Positions 37,581 to 48,455 of a stretch of DNA of 64,000 bases are shown in pieces. The notes under the pieces are model-generated. The model was not told where the DNA came from. It did not search any database and saw only the letters and a program-made list of their open reading frames with translations. The stretch's first letter is position 1; each line of letters starts with the position of its first letter. Both the position numbers and the translations under genes were made by a program. The DNA is from Burkholderia guangdongensis (GTDB taxonomy: Bacteria > Pseudomonadota > Gammaproteobacteria > Burkholderiales > Burkholderiaceae), in contig NZ_JACBNX010000004.1 in NCBI RefSeq assembly GCF_013403875.1, forward strand, positions 186,001-250,000. Reading direction: 5' to 3'.

Positions 37581-38684
37581 ATGACAACAACGTTGTTTCC
37601 TTCGATGCTGGCGCTGCAGCGGGCGATGCCGTTCACCCGGCTGCTCGACTGTGGCATGGATTACGCGGACGCCTCGGCGCTGCACGCGCGCACGTCGATG
37701 GGCGCGCCGTGGGACGTGACCGCCGAAGCACTGGCCGACGCGCAATTCGAGCGTGCGGCACGCGCGGCCGACGCCGGGCACCTGATAACGGCAGCGGATG
37801 CGCAGGCGATGGGGATGGCCGATCTGTTGTTCGCGCAGATGGCGTTCAACGCGGACCTGCCGCGCAAGCGCTCGCTGTACGCGCGGTTGCACGAAGCGGC
37901 CTGCCGTTTCTCGGACTGGTCGGACAAAGGGATCGAGCGCGTCGAGCTGCCCTTCGCCGGCGCGCATCTGATCGGCTGGCTCGTTCGTCCGACCGGGCGC
38001 GCCGTGCGCGGCACGGTCATCGTCTTCGGTGGGCAAAGCGGCTGGGGTTTTGCCTACTGGCCGATCGCGCGCGCGCTTGCGGCACGCGGGCTCGCGACGC
38101 TGCTCGCCGAAGGGCCGGGGCAGGGGGAGACGCGGCTCGAACAGCGGATATTCGTCGATGTCGATGTCGCGGCCGCTTACCGGCGCTTCGTCGATCACGT
38201 CGCCGCGGACGCGTCGCTCGGTCGGGTCGGTATTTGGGGAAACAGCGTCGGTGGGTTGTGGGCCGCGTCCACGGCGGCGTCCGACCCGCGAATCGCTGCT
38301 TGCTGCGTGAACGGTGCGCTCGCCGCGCCCACGCTGCTGCCCTTCAGGACATTCGTCGAGCAGGCCGCCGCGATGCTCGGTAACGACGATTCCGATGCGA
38401 TCGCGGCGAATTTCGCCCGCATGCGATTCGTGCCGGAGCGCGATCGGATCGCCTGTCCGCTGCTCGTTCTGCACGGCGGCGAAGATCCGTTGATCCGGCT
38501 CGAGGATCAGCAGCCGTTCCTTGACGCCGCGGCGCCCGGCGATGTGACGCTCAAGATCTGGCCGGATGGAGAACACACGATCTACAACCATGCCGCGGAG
38601 CGGACTGCGCTCGTCTGCGACTGGTTTGTCGAGCGCCTGACATCGGTCGGCGCCGAACCGGTGCGAGGTTCGGCGATCGGCTGA
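37581..38684 (+). CDS. Alpha/beta hydrolase related to C-C-bond hydrolases (dihydroxypseudooxynicotine-hydrolase-like)
   Basis: A 367-residue enzyme with an N-terminal helical cap (about 1-115) and a hydrolase domain. The catalytic triad is visible: S222 in WGNSVGG, D302 in LLVLHGGEDPLI and H332 in WPDGEHTIYN. Length, cap and triad spacing resemble 2,6-dihydroxypseudooxynicotine hydrolase and FrsA-like enzymes. The former cleaves an aryl-ketone C-C bond; simple esterase activity is the alternative. The 14-base gap to the hydroxylase indicates one operon. The start at 37581 has RBS cgagga (37568-37573). Confidence 0.82.
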   Translation: MTTTLFPSMLALQRAMPFTRLLDCGMDYADASALHARTSMGAPWDVTAEALADAQFERAARAADAGHLITAADAQAMGMADLLFAQMAFNADLPRKRSLYARLHEAACRFSDWSDKGIERVELPFAGAHLIGWLVRPTGRAVRGTVIVFGGQSGWGFAYWPIARALAARGLATLLAEGPGQGETRLEQRIFVDVDVAAAYRRFVDHVAADASLGRVGIWGNSVGGLWAASTAASDPRIAACCVNGALAAPTLLPFRTFVEQAAAMLGNDDSDAIAANFARMRFVPERDRIACPLLVLHGGEDPLIRLEDQQPFLDAAAPGDVTLKIWPDGEHTIYNHAAERTALVCDWFVERLTSVGAEPVRGSAIG

Positions 38685-38756
38685 CGGCCAACAGGGTTCC
38701 TTCCAGCGCTATACTTCCCCGCTTTTATCGCTTTCACCCGAGAGCCAGGAAGACAC

Positions 38757-39098
38757 ATGAGCGCATTGCCCCCTTGTCCGAAATGCCATTCCGAACTGAC
38801 GTACGAAGACGGGAGCGTCTACATCTGCCCGGAATGCGCGCATGAATGGGCGACGCAAGCGGCCGCGCCGACCGAAACGGCCGGAAGGGTTTATCGCGAT
38901 TCGGCCGGAAATGTGTTGCAGGATGGCGATACCGTCACCGTCATCAAGGACCTGAAACTGAAGGGTTCGTCCGGCGTGGTCAAGATGGGCACCAAGGTAA
39001 AAAATATCCGGTTGGTGGACAGCGATCACGATATCGATTGCAAGATCGATGGCTTCGGTGCGATGAGCCTGAAATCGGAATTCGTCAAGAAGGTGTGA
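38757..39098 (+). CDS. yjdM: Zinc-ribbon protein YjdM (PhnA family)
   Basis: A 113-residue protein. The N-terminal zinc ribbon has two CxxC knuckles ([14 protein letters not shown] and [10 protein letters not shown]), followed by the PhnA-type domain ([24 protein letters not shown]-like [11 protein letters not shown]). It was originally linked to alkylphosphonate use, but no phn genes are nearby and its role is unclear; it is widely conserved. A TATACT box at 38710-38715 may be its -10. Confidence 0.92.
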   Translation: MSALPPCPKCHSELTYEDGSVYICPECAHEWATQAAAPTETAGRVYRDSAGNVLQDGDTVTVIKDLKLKGSSGVVKMGTKVKNIRLVDSDHDIDCKIDGFGAMSLKSEFVKKV

Positions 39099-39176
39099 CC
39101 CAGCGCAAGGGCGGCCGTCAGGTCAGCGGAGGCCGCCCGTCCCGCCACCTCATTGCGGTGCGATCGCGTCTGGATA

Positions 39177-39644
39177 TCAAACGGCGCGGCCGGGCGGCGT
39201 GCCGTGACGCGCGAGGAACCGGTCGAGCTGTCCCGCGAACGCCTTGCTGTCGCGTGTGCCATAGGGCGCCGGCCCTCCGGTATCGACGCCCGTGCTGCGC
39301 AATTGGTCCATCATCGCGCGCATCGTCAGGCGTTCCTCGATATTCTCGCGGCTGAACCAGTTTCCGCGCGGATCGAGCGCGTGAGCGCCTTTGTCGAGGA
39401 CGGCCGCGGCAAGGGGGATATCGGCGGTAATCACCAGGTCGCCCGCCGTGACCAGTTCGACGATGCGCGCATCGGCCACGTCGAAACCCGCCGGCACTTG
39501 CAGTGCCTTGATAAAGGGGGACGGCGGTGTGCGCAAATACTGGTTCGCGACCAGCGTCACGTGTATTTCGGCCCGACGCGCGGCCCGAAACAGCATGTCC
39601 TTGACGACAGCGGGGCAGGCATCAGCGTCAACCAGCACTTGCAT
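39177..39644 (-). CDS. yaiI: UPF0178 (YaiI/YqxD) family protein
   Basis: A 155-residue protein with the family's characteristic beginning MQVLVDADACPAVVKDMLFR and the central AGDLVITADIPLAAAVLDKG, plus the late NIEERLTMRAMMDQLR. The fold is PIN-like with acidic residues at D7, D9 and in TADIP, suggesting a metal-dependent nuclease, but no activity is established. It converges with yjdM, with 78 bases between the stops. The start at 39644 is the only good ATG. Confidence 0.9.
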   Translation of the reverse strand: MQVLVDADACPAVVKDMLFRAARRAEIHVTLVANQYLRTPPSPFIKALQVPAGFDVADARIVELVTAGDLVITADIPLAAAVLDKGAHALDPRGNWFSRENIEERLTMRAMMDQLRSTGVDTGGPAPYGTRDSKAFAGQLDRFLARHGTPPGRAV

Positions 39645-39795
39645 GGCGGCATGTCCAATACAGGGAAAACGCGATCATATATGACGGACGGCTGTCGTCC
39701 TGCCTCGGTTGCGCATGTCGATCTGCTGGCCGCGCCCAGTCGGTAAAATGGCATGCATTGTGCAGTATGCCTCGCACCCAATCAGTGAACCCGCA

Positions 39796-40347
39796 ATGAC
39801 CGTTACATCCTTTCCCTCATCCGACCCCGCAACCGATCTCATCGCCGATCCCGCCGCCGAAAGCCCCGTCACGGAGGCCCCTGAAACGCTGCACGAGGAT
39901 GGTCTGTGGCGCGACGGCGGCTGGACCGCGCGCGTCATCAAGAACGAGGACGACGATGGGTGGGCCGTTGAAATGATCAAGGACGGTGAGCCGGAGCCCG
40001 CGCTCGTCGGTCCGTGGACGATGGGCCGCAACAAGAAGGATCCGAAGCCGCTCGATACGGCTGCCTTCAATACGCTGGTGAAAACGGCGTCGGAGGTATT
40101 GCGCCGGCACGAACAGCAGCTTCGCGCGCAGTTGCACAAGAGCCTGACGGTGGCGACGGCAACGGGCGATGGCGAATTGAAAATCACGCTGGACATCGTT
40201 CCCGAAGAGGACGAGCCGTACGCGCTGCTGACGGCGCTCGACGCCTTTGGCGAGCAGCTTGCTCAGGTGCAGGTGGCGGCGAACTTCAAGCTCAGCAGGG
40301 CGAGCGCCGCGAGCTGGGTGGAAAACGAGTTCCGCCGGCCGGGCTGA
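39796..40347 (+). CDS. Conserved hypothetical acidic protein
   Basis: A 183-residue protein I do not recognise. Visible features: an acidic disordered N-terminus (about 1-40), a compact segment WRDGGWTARVIKNEDDDGWA that resembles a small beta domain, a basic middle (GRNKKDPKPLD) and a C-terminal domain ending SWVENEFRRPG. No signal peptide or membrane helix is present. An in-frame ATG exists at 39709, but the 39796 start gives the coherent protein. Its base composition is like the neighbours, so it looks native. Confidence 0.65.
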   Translation: MTVTSFPSSDPATDLIADPAAESPVTEAPETLHEDGLWRDGGWTARVIKNEDDDGWAVEMIKDGEPEPALVGPWTMGRNKKDPKPLDTAAFNTLVKTASEVLRRHEQQLRAQLHKSLTVATATGDGELKITLDIVPEEDEPYALLTALDAFGEQLAQVQVAANFKLSRASAASWVENEFRRPG

Positions 40348-40503
40348 ATTCGGGTTTTCACCAGTCAAGACCATTCGCGACGAAGCCGTTATCGCCGTTG
40401 ACGTCAGCGGTGCCGGACAAGGGTTTGGATGCGAAAGAGCAAACGTTTGTCTGAACGCCGTTGCTGTCGTGACTTTCGACCCCGCTCGCGCAAGGAGACG
40501 AAC

Positions 40504-40710
40504 ATGGTGAAGACGGAGATCGAACAACTCGAGAAGGCACTGAACGTGTTGGTTTATCGCCCGAAACTCGTCCGCCGCGACTACTGGGTGTCGCAGATCG
40601 AGAGGCTGCTCGAGCAGACGGGCCTGTCCTCGCAGGATCTGCGACGCCTGCATGCGCTGCGCGATTTGCTCGGTTTTCCGGCGGGGGAGTATACCGTCGT
40701 GAAACCCTAG
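40504..40710 (+). CDS. Small conserved hypothetical protein
   Basis: A 68-residue, mostly helical protein (TEIEQLEKALNVLVYRPKLV, then DYWVSQIERLLEQTGLS) ending in FPAGEYTVVKP. RBS aaggaga (40492-40498) precedes the ATG at 40504, and codon use is normal for the window, supporting a real gene. I do not recognise the family. It converges with the DUF2252 gene across a short gap containing a 13-bp tandem repeat. Confidence 0.6.
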   Translation: MVKTEIEQLEKALNVLVYRPKLVRRDYWVSQIERLLEQTGLSSQDLRRLHALRDLLGFPAGEYTVVKP

Positions 40711-40741
40711 CGCAGACGATCGGTCGGCATGATCCGCTCGA

Positions 40742-40777
40742 CCGCTTCAAAGGCCCGCTTCAAAGGCCCGCTTCAAC
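40742..40777. repeat. 13-bp tandem duplication, about 2.7 copies
   Basis: ccgcttcaaaggc is present at 40742-40754 and 40755-40767, with a partial third copy (ccgcttcaac) to 40777. It lies between convergent genes, ending seven bases before the DUF2252 stop. Confidence 0.9.
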
Positions 40778-40783
40778 AGCACG

Positions 40784-42310
40784 TTAAGGTCGAAACGCCG
40801 TGCCGCCGTTCTCCTGGTCCCCGTGCTCGACCGGTAGAACACCCCGCGCCACGGCCTTGACCAGCGCCTGATGATCTGCCTCGGTCTGGTCCGCATACGC
40901 CTTCGCGAAGCGGCACAGCGCTTTGTCCAGCGCATCCGACGCGCCGGCGTATCCGGCGATCATCGACGCGCCGCTCGTGCGCGCATGCCCCTTCGCGAGC
41001 AGGCGGCCGACGATGCCGGCGTAATCGGTCAGCGCCGCCGCGTCGAGCGCGTCCAGCGAAATGGTCCCCTTCATGTTGCGGAACTGCCGGACGTAGTACT
41101 GCAGCCCGTCGATGCTGGTCCAGCCGAGCAGCGGATCGCTGACCGTCTGCAATGCCTGCTGGTACTCGACGACCCGCTGCCCCTGGTGCGCGTGCCAGGC
41201 CGAATCGCCGTGCACGAACCGCGCCAGCACCGAGCGGCGCGCCTGCTTGAGTTGCAGGAACACCACGTCGTCCGCGCTGCTGCCCTCGAGCAGCGCCACA
41301 TAGGCGCGCAGGCCGACGCTGCCGACGCCCACCACCTTGTGCGCGATATCCACCAGCGTGTAGCCGCCGAGCGCGCGGCGCCAATGCGACGCCAGCGTGT
41401 TCAGATACGCGTCCAGCGCGGCGGCGACGCGTTCCGCCTCCGCTTCCGGCACCCGGGTGATCAACGGCGGCTCGTCCACGATGAAGCGCCGGCCGTCGCG
41501 CTCCGTGGTGAAGCGCGGCAGCGCGCGATCGCTGGTGCGCGAGCGCGCGCGTTTCGCCGCGCGCGCGATCTCGTTGCGCAATCCGCTGTCTCTCGCCGTG
41601 TCGCGCAACCGGTCGACGTCGATCCGCTCGTACGAGCGCGACAGCAGCGGCTCGTTGGCCAGGAAGCGCACTTCGTCGCGATACGCGGCGACGCAGGACG
41701 CGACCGAGTCGTGACATTGATCCTCGCGGGCGCCCGTTTGCCGGCCCGCCACCCAGATGCTGGCCACCAGCCGGCGCAGATCCCATTCCCACGCGCCGGG
41801 ATGCGCTTCGTCGAAGTCGTTCAGGTCGATGACCAGATCCCGCTCCGGGGATGCGTAGAAACCGAAGTTTCCGAGGTGCGCATCGCCGCAGATGACGGGC
41901 GTGATGCCGGTCGCGGGAAGCCGGGCGACGTCCTCGGCCATCACGATGGCCGTGCCGCGCAGAAATCCATACGGCGAACCTGCCATGCGGGCGACCCGGA
42001 TCGGGATCAGCCGGTCCAGCCGGCCTTCGTGCGAATGCTTGATCTGCTCGACCGGATCGGGCCGGTCGGCCGGCGCCTTCCAGTCGCCCAGCACGCTGCG
42101 GGGCACCTGATGGCGCAGGCTGCGGCCGAGCTCGAATCGTTCCGCGCGCGATATCGGGCGCCGCCGCAACGAACGGTAGCTGTCGCTCTCCGCATTGGCC
42201 AGCACCACGTGCCCCGAAGGCAGCGGTGCCTGCGGCGTGCCCGCCGGTTCGCCGGGGAGATGCGGTGCGGGAGCGGGCGGCGCGCTCGTCTGCGCGTGGT
42301 TCGTCTTCAT
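40784..42310 (-). CDS. DUF2252 family protein
   Basis: A 508-residue soluble protein beginning [20 protein letters not shown]. The core motifs [34 protein letters not shown] and [19 protein letters not shown] are the DUF2252 signature; the D-x-H-x-x-N and D-F-D elements resemble kinase-like phosphotransferase active sites, so an aminoglycoside-phosphotransferase-like fold is likely. Substrate unknown. The proline-rich first 35 residues are probably disordered. It is divergent from icd across 246 bases. Confidence 0.87.
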   Translation of the reverse strand: MKTNHAQTSAPPAPAPHLPGEPAGTPQAPLPSGHVVLANAESDSYRSLRRRPISRAERFELGRSLRHQVPRSVLGDWKAPADRPDPVEQIKHSHEGRLDRLIPIRVARMAGSPYGFLRGTAIVMAEDVARLPATGITPVICGDAHLGNFGFYASPERDLVIDLNDFDEAHPGAWEWDLRRLVASIWVAGRQTGAREDQCHDSVASCVAAYRDEVRFLANEPLLSRSYERIDVDRLRDTARDSGLRNEIARAAKRARSRTSDRALPRFTTERDGRRFIVDEPPLITRVPEAEAERVAAALDAYLNTLASHWRRALGGYTLVDIAHKVVGVGSVGLRAYVALLEGSSADDVVFLQLKQARRSVLARFVHGDSAWHAHQGQRVVEYQQALQTVSDPLLGWTSIDGLQYYVRQFRNMKGTISLDALDAAALTDYAGIVGRLLAKGHARTSGASMIAGYAGASDALDKALCRFAKAYADQTEADHQALVKAVARGVLPVEHGDQENGGTAFRP

Positions 42311-42413
42311 TGGATGGGCCGGCGATCGACGGATGAATCGGGTGACGGTATTACCCGGGGCGGGAACAGTTGGGCCAAGAATACGAAATTCGGCAACACT
42401 AGACAACTTTCGC

Positions 42414-42449
42414 GGTCGCGTGGAAAACCCCACCGGCTTTTCCGCGACC
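42414..42449. promoter_or_regulatory. Long inverted repeat upstream of icd
   Basis: ggtcgcg-tg-gaaaa (42414-42427) pairs with ttttccgcgacc (42438-42449), leaving a 2-base bulge and a 10-base loop. It lies about 108 bases upstream of the icd start in the divergent gap with the DUF2252 gene; an operator or leader hairpin is possible. Confidence 0.4.
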
Positions 42450-42556
42450 GGGAAAATCAGGCAGAATCCGATTTGCCCGATTCGCGCCCGGCGTTTGCGC
42501 TCCCACCCGGACGACGCACGCGGGATGCCTTTCAACTGCCTGTCCAGAGCCCAGCA

Positions 42557-44797
<2,241 letters not shown>

Positions 44798-44869
44798 CGC
44801 AGTAAATGAGTCGTGCCGCCCGGCGAGGCCGGGCGGCCGATTTAAACGTATCCCGCAGGACACTTTCCA

Positions 44870-45787
44870 ATGACCCGATTGATCAAGCGCGCGTCCGCCG
44901 AGGCGCGCGCGTTCCGCCGCAACCAGTCCGCCGCGTACGACGGCGCGGCGAACCTGAAGCCCATACGCGCGAAGCGTCGCGCGGACCTCGACGGCCGCGA
45001 CGATCTCCCCGTACTCGACGCGCCGCGCAAGCCGCGCTTCGCGCCCGTCACGTTCTCCGAGGAGCGCGGCGTGCGCTATCTGCACTTCGGCACCGAGTGG
45101 GTGCAGGGCGCGATGCGGCTGTCGAAGCCGTACAAGATCGAGCTCGAATACGCGCAGCAGATGATGGCGTGGCTGCTGTTCCTCGAAACGCCCGCGCGGA
45201 TCGTCCAGCTCGGCCTCGGCACCGGCGCGCTGACGAAGTTCGCGCATCGCTTCCTGCCGCGCGCGCAAGTCGACGCCGTCGAGCTGAACCCGGCCGTGAT
45301 CGTCGCCGCGCGCTCGATGTTCGAGCTGCCGCCCGACGACGCACGCCTGTCCGTGCACGAAGCGGACGCATGGGACTTCGTCAACGATCCGGCGAACCGC
45401 GGCACGACGGGCGCGATGCAGATCGACCTTTACGACGCGACCGCGCGCGGCCCGGTGCTCGACAGCGTCGCGTTCTATCGCGCGGTGCGCGGTTGCCTCG
45501 CCGATGCGGGCATCGCGACGATCAACCTGTTCGGCGACCATCCCAGTTTCGTGCGCAACATGAAGCACTTGAACGCGGCGTTCGACCATCGCGTGATCGC
45601 GCTGCCGGAAGTGCACGACGGCAACCGGATCGCGCTCGCGTTCGCGGGCCCGTCGCTCGACGTGACGTTCGCGCAGCTCGACGCGCGCGCGCGATTGGTC
45701 GAGGACTCGATCGATCTGCCCGCCCGCTCGTGGGTGAAAGCGTTGAAAGCCTCGGTCGAGCCGCGCGCGACGTCGTTTTCGATCTGA
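44870..45787 (+). CDS. Spermidine-synthase-like methyltransferase-fold protein
   Basis: A 305-residue protein. RIVQLGLGTGALTKFAHRFL is the SAM/dcSAM-binding glycine motif and VDAVELNPAVIVAARSMFEL the acidic motif. The aspartates expected in a true spermidine synthase active site are only partly matched (QIDLYDATARG). A basic N-terminal extension (about 1-50) precedes the domain. It is probably a spermidine-synthase-like protein of unknown substrate. It follows icd by 72 bases. Confidence 0.8.
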   Translation: MTRLIKRASAEARAFRRNQSAAYDGAANLKPIRAKRRADLDGRDDLPVLDAPRKPRFAPVTFSEERGVRYLHFGTEWVQGAMRLSKPYKIELEYAQQMMAWLLFLETPARIVQLGLGTGALTKFAHRFLPRAQVDAVELNPAVIVAARSMFELPPDDARLSVHEADAWDFVNDPANRGTTGAMQIDLYDATARGPVLDSVAFYRAVRGCLADAGIATINLFGDHPSFVRNMKHLNAAFDHRVIALPEVHDGNRIALAFAGPSLDVTFAQLDARARLVEDSIDLPARSWVKALKASVEPRATSFSI

Positions 45788-45843
45788 CGCTTCGCACTCC
45801 GGTCATATTTCGCGGGGACGGATCCCTCGGGGTTCGTCCCTGC

Positions 45844-45871
45844 TTGACGGTGCGCTTACGGCTTTTATACT
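45844..45871 (+). promoter_or_regulatory. Sigma-70 promoter of the DUF3311-symporter operon
   Basis: TTGACG (45844-45849), 16 bases, TATACT (45866-45871): five of six matches in each hexamer. It lies about 100 bases upstream of the DUF3311 start. Confidence 0.72.
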
Positions 45872-45972
45872 GGCGCCAGCCAGGGGAGCGTCGGGTTACC
45901 GGTTCCGTCGTCTCCTCTCGCTGCCGTACCCCGTTTACAAAGATCAACAATCGGGAATGATGAGGAGCCGTC

Positions 45973-46215
45973 ATGGCACACGACGCCGACGCCAAACGGG
46001 CCGCCAAGCGCTGGCTCTGGTTGCTGGTCCTGCCGCTGATCGCGATGGTCTGGGTGCCGTCGTACAGCAAGATCGAGCCGCAGTTGTTCGGCTTTCCGTT
46101 CTTCTACTGGTATCAGCTGGCCTGGGTCTTCGTTAGCGCGGTGATCACCGCGTTCGTCTATTTCGTGACGAAGGACTGCTGGACGGCGGGCGGCCCGCAG
46201 GGAGACCGTCGATGA
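45973..46215 (+). CDS. DUF3311 small membrane subunit
   Basis: An 80-residue protein with two hydrophobic helices (WLWLLVLPLIAMVWVPSY and FYWYQLAWVFVSAVITAFVY). DUF3311 proteins are nearly always encoded directly before a sodium:solute symporter, as here, and are presumed accessory subunits. The stop overlaps the symporter start by four bases (ATGA, 46212-46215), indicating translational coupling. RBS gaggag (45962-45967). Confidence 0.9.
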   Translation: MAHDADAKRAAKRWLWLLVLPLIAMVWVPSYSKIEPQLFGFPFFYWYQLAWVFVSAVITAFVYFVTKDCWTAGGPQGDRR

Positions 46216-47762
46216 ATCTCGCCGCCACTTTCGTTTTCGTCCTGTTCTTCGTCGGCGTCACGATCCTCGGCTTCCTCGCCGCGAACTGGCGGCGCGGCGA
46301 TCTCGCGCATCTCGACGAGTGGGGCCTCGGCGGCCGCCGCTTCGGCACCATCGTCACGTGGTTCCTGCTCGGCGGCGACCTGTACACCGCGTACACGTTC
46401 GTCGCGGTGCCGGCGCTCGTGTTCGGTGCGGGCGCAATGGGTTTCTTCGCGCTGCCGTATACGATCATGATCTATCCGTTCGCGTTCGTCGTGTTCCCGA
46501 AGCTGTGGAGCATCGCGAAGCGGCACGGCTACGTGACCGCCGCCGACTTCGTCAGCGCGCGCTACGGCAGCCGCTCGCTCGCGCTGATGATCGCGGTGAC
46601 GGGGATCGTCGCGACGATGCCATACATCGCGCTGCAGCTCGTCGGCATCGAGGTCGTGATCGGCGCGCTCGGCTTCGACACGACCGGCTTCGTCGGCGAC
46701 CTGCCGCTGATCATCGCGTTCGCGATCCTCGCCGCATACACGTATACGTCGGGCCTGCGCGCGCCCGCGATGATCGCGATCGTGAAGGACATCCTGATCT
46801 ACATCACGATCATCGCGGCCGTGATCGTGATTCCGGCGCAGCTCGGCGGCTTCGGACACATCTTCAGCACGGTGCCGCCCGCGAAGCTGCTGCTGAAGGC
46901 GCCCGACGTGTCGAGCATGAACGGCTACAGCGCGTACGCGACGCTCGCGGTCGGCTCCGCGCTCGCGCTGTTCCTGTATCCGCACTCGGTCACCGCGATC
47001 CTGTCGTCGGCGTCGGGCAACTCGATCCGCCGCAACATGGCGTTGCTGCCCGCGTACTCGTTCGTGCTCGGTCTGCTCGCGCTGCTCGGCTACATGGCGC
47101 TCGCGTCGGGCGTGAAGGACATGCCGCAGTACGCGCCGTACTTCAAGGCGTTCGGTCCGAACTTCGCGGTGCCCGCGCTGTTCCTGCAGTACTTCCCGTC
47201 GTGGTTCGTCGGTGTTGCGTTCGCGGCGATCGCGATCGGCGCGCTGGTGCCGGCGGCGATCATGTCGATCGCGGCCGCGAACCTGTACACGCGCAATATC
47301 CATCGCGAGTTCGTGAACCGCAACATGAGCCCCGCGCAGGAGACGCACGTCGCGAAGTTCGTGTCGCTGATCGTGAAGGTCGGCGCGGTCGCGTTCATCC
47401 TCGGGCTGCCGCTCACGTATGCGATCCAGCTGCAGCTGCTCGGCGGGATCTGGATCATCCAGACGCTGCCCGCGATCGTGCTCGGCCTCTACACGCGCAA
47501 GCTCGACTATCGCGGGCTGATCGCCGGCTGGGCGGCCGGCATCGTCTGCGGCACGTGGATGGCGATCTCGCTGCAGCTGAAAGGCTCGATCTATGCGATT
47601 CATCTGTTCGGCTACGCGATTCCCGGCTATGCGGCGGTGTGGTCGCTGGTCGTGAACCTCGTCGTCGCGGTGGCCGTCAGCGCGCTCGTGCGGATGCTCG
47701 GGATGGCGCACGCGGAAGACCGCACGCGGCCGGAGGATTATCTGGACGTCGTCGAGGGCTGA
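46212..47762 (+). CDS. Sodium:solute symporter (SSS family)
   Basis: A 516-residue inner-membrane protein with about 13 helices in the LeuT-like SSS fold. Early motifs GLGGRRFGTIVTWFLLGGDL and AADFVSARYGSRSLALM are characteristic, as is LYPHSVTAILSSASGNSIRR. Substrates in this DUF3311-linked subgroup are probably organic acids or similar; none is shown by context. An intrinsic terminator follows the stop by 20 bases, closing a two-gene operon. Confidence 0.9.
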   Translation: MNLAATFVFVLFFVGVTILGFLAANWRRGDLAHLDEWGLGGRRFGTIVTWFLLGGDLYTAYTFVAVPALVFGAGAMGFFALPYTIMIYPFAFVVFPKLWSIAKRHGYVTAADFVSARYGSRSLALMIAVTGIVATMPYIALQLVGIEVVIGALGFDTTGFVGDLPLIIAFAILAAYTYTSGLRAPAMIAIVKDILIYITIIAAVIVIPAQLGGFGHIFSTVPPAKLLLKAPDVSSMNGYSAYATLAVGSALALFLYPHSVTAILSSASGNSIRRNMALLPAYSFVLGLLALLGYMALASGVKDMPQYAPYFKAFGPNFAVPALFLQYFPSWFVGVAFAAIAIGALVPAAIMSIAAANLYTRNIHREFVNRNMSPAQETHVAKFVSLIVKVGAVAFILGLPLTYAIQLQLLGGIWIIQTLPAIVLGLYTRKLDYRGLIAGWAAGIVCGTWMAISLQLKGSIYAIHLFGYAIPGYAAVWSLVVNLVVAVAVSALVRMLGMAHAEDRTRPEDYLDVVEG

Positions 47763-47781
47763 TACCCGGCACGCCAATGAA

Positions 47782-47816
47782 AACGCCCGCCACCGTCAAG
47801 GTGGCGGGCGTTTTTT
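47782..47816 (+). terminator. Intrinsic terminator of the symporter operon
   Basis: aacgcccgccacc (47782-47794) pairs perfectly with ggtggcgggcgtt (47800-47812) over a gtcaa loop, running into a T-tract (47811-47816). Confidence 0.92.
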
Positions 47817-47855
47817 ATCGCCGCGCGAAAGCGCGGCTATCGTGTTACTGCGGCG

Positions 47856-48305
47856 TTACTGCGCGCGCTCCGCGAGCTCGTCGCGCTGCGACAGATCCTC
47901 GACGTTGATCATCCAGTGCACGCCGAAGCGATCTTTCAGCATCCCGAAGCCGAGCGCCCAGAAGGTCTTCTGGAACGGCATCGTCACTTCGCCGCCGTCG
48001 GAGAGGGCATCGAACAGCTTCTTGCCTTCGTCGACGGTCGCCGGGCTCAGCGACAGCGCGTAGCCGCTGTGCGTGCCGGCCGGCTGGCTGCAGTCGCCGT
48101 CCGAGCACATCATCACCGAATCGCCGATCGTGAAACTCGCGTGCATGACCTTGTCCGCCATCTCGGGCGTGATCGGGTGATCGGGGTTCGGCGGCGCGTC
48201 CTTGAAGTGCATTTTGAACATCGTCTTCGCTCCGAGCGCCTTCTCGTAGAACTGAAGGGCAGCCTCGGCCTGGCCGTAGAAGGTCAGGTACGGTTGAACT
48301 TGCAT
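47856..48305 (-). CDS. VOC-family (PhnB/glyoxalase-like) protein
   Basis: A 149-residue protein beginning MQVQPYLTFYGQAEAALQFY. ALGAKTMFKMHFKD, GDSVMMCSDGDC and GFGMLKDRFGVHWMIN match the PhnB/YnqG-like vicinal-oxygen-chelate family. Such proteins are often called 3-demethylubiquinone methyltransferase-like without evidence; the substrate is unknown. Two ATGs are six bases apart; RBS aaggag sits directly against the first, so the second (48305) is favoured. Confidence 0.88.
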   Translation of the reverse strand: MQVQPYLTFYGQAEAALQFYEKALGAKTMFKMHFKDAPPNPDHPITPEMADKVMHASFTIGDSVMMCSDGDCSQPAGTHSGYALSLSPATVDEGKKLFDALSDGGEVTMPFQKTFWALGFGMLKDRFGVHWMINVEDLSQRDELAERAQ

Positions 48306-48455
48306 CGTCATCTCCTTGGACTGGGACGAACGCGCCCGGAAGCGGCCGGCGCGCCCGTGTCGTGGATTGTAGTGCGCGATTCTGACGGTTCGGAGAAAAA
48401 AGAAAGTCGAGCGAAGGGGATACCGGGGCAGGATCATTTGCGTCGCCGCGGGGCA

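Noticed and set aside
35908..38684. Standard mhp (3-hydroxyphenylpropionate) operon
   Set aside because: Extradiol dioxygenase, hydratase, aldolase and aldehyde dehydrogenase genes are absent, and the hydrolase resembles a different C-C hydrolase group from MhpC.
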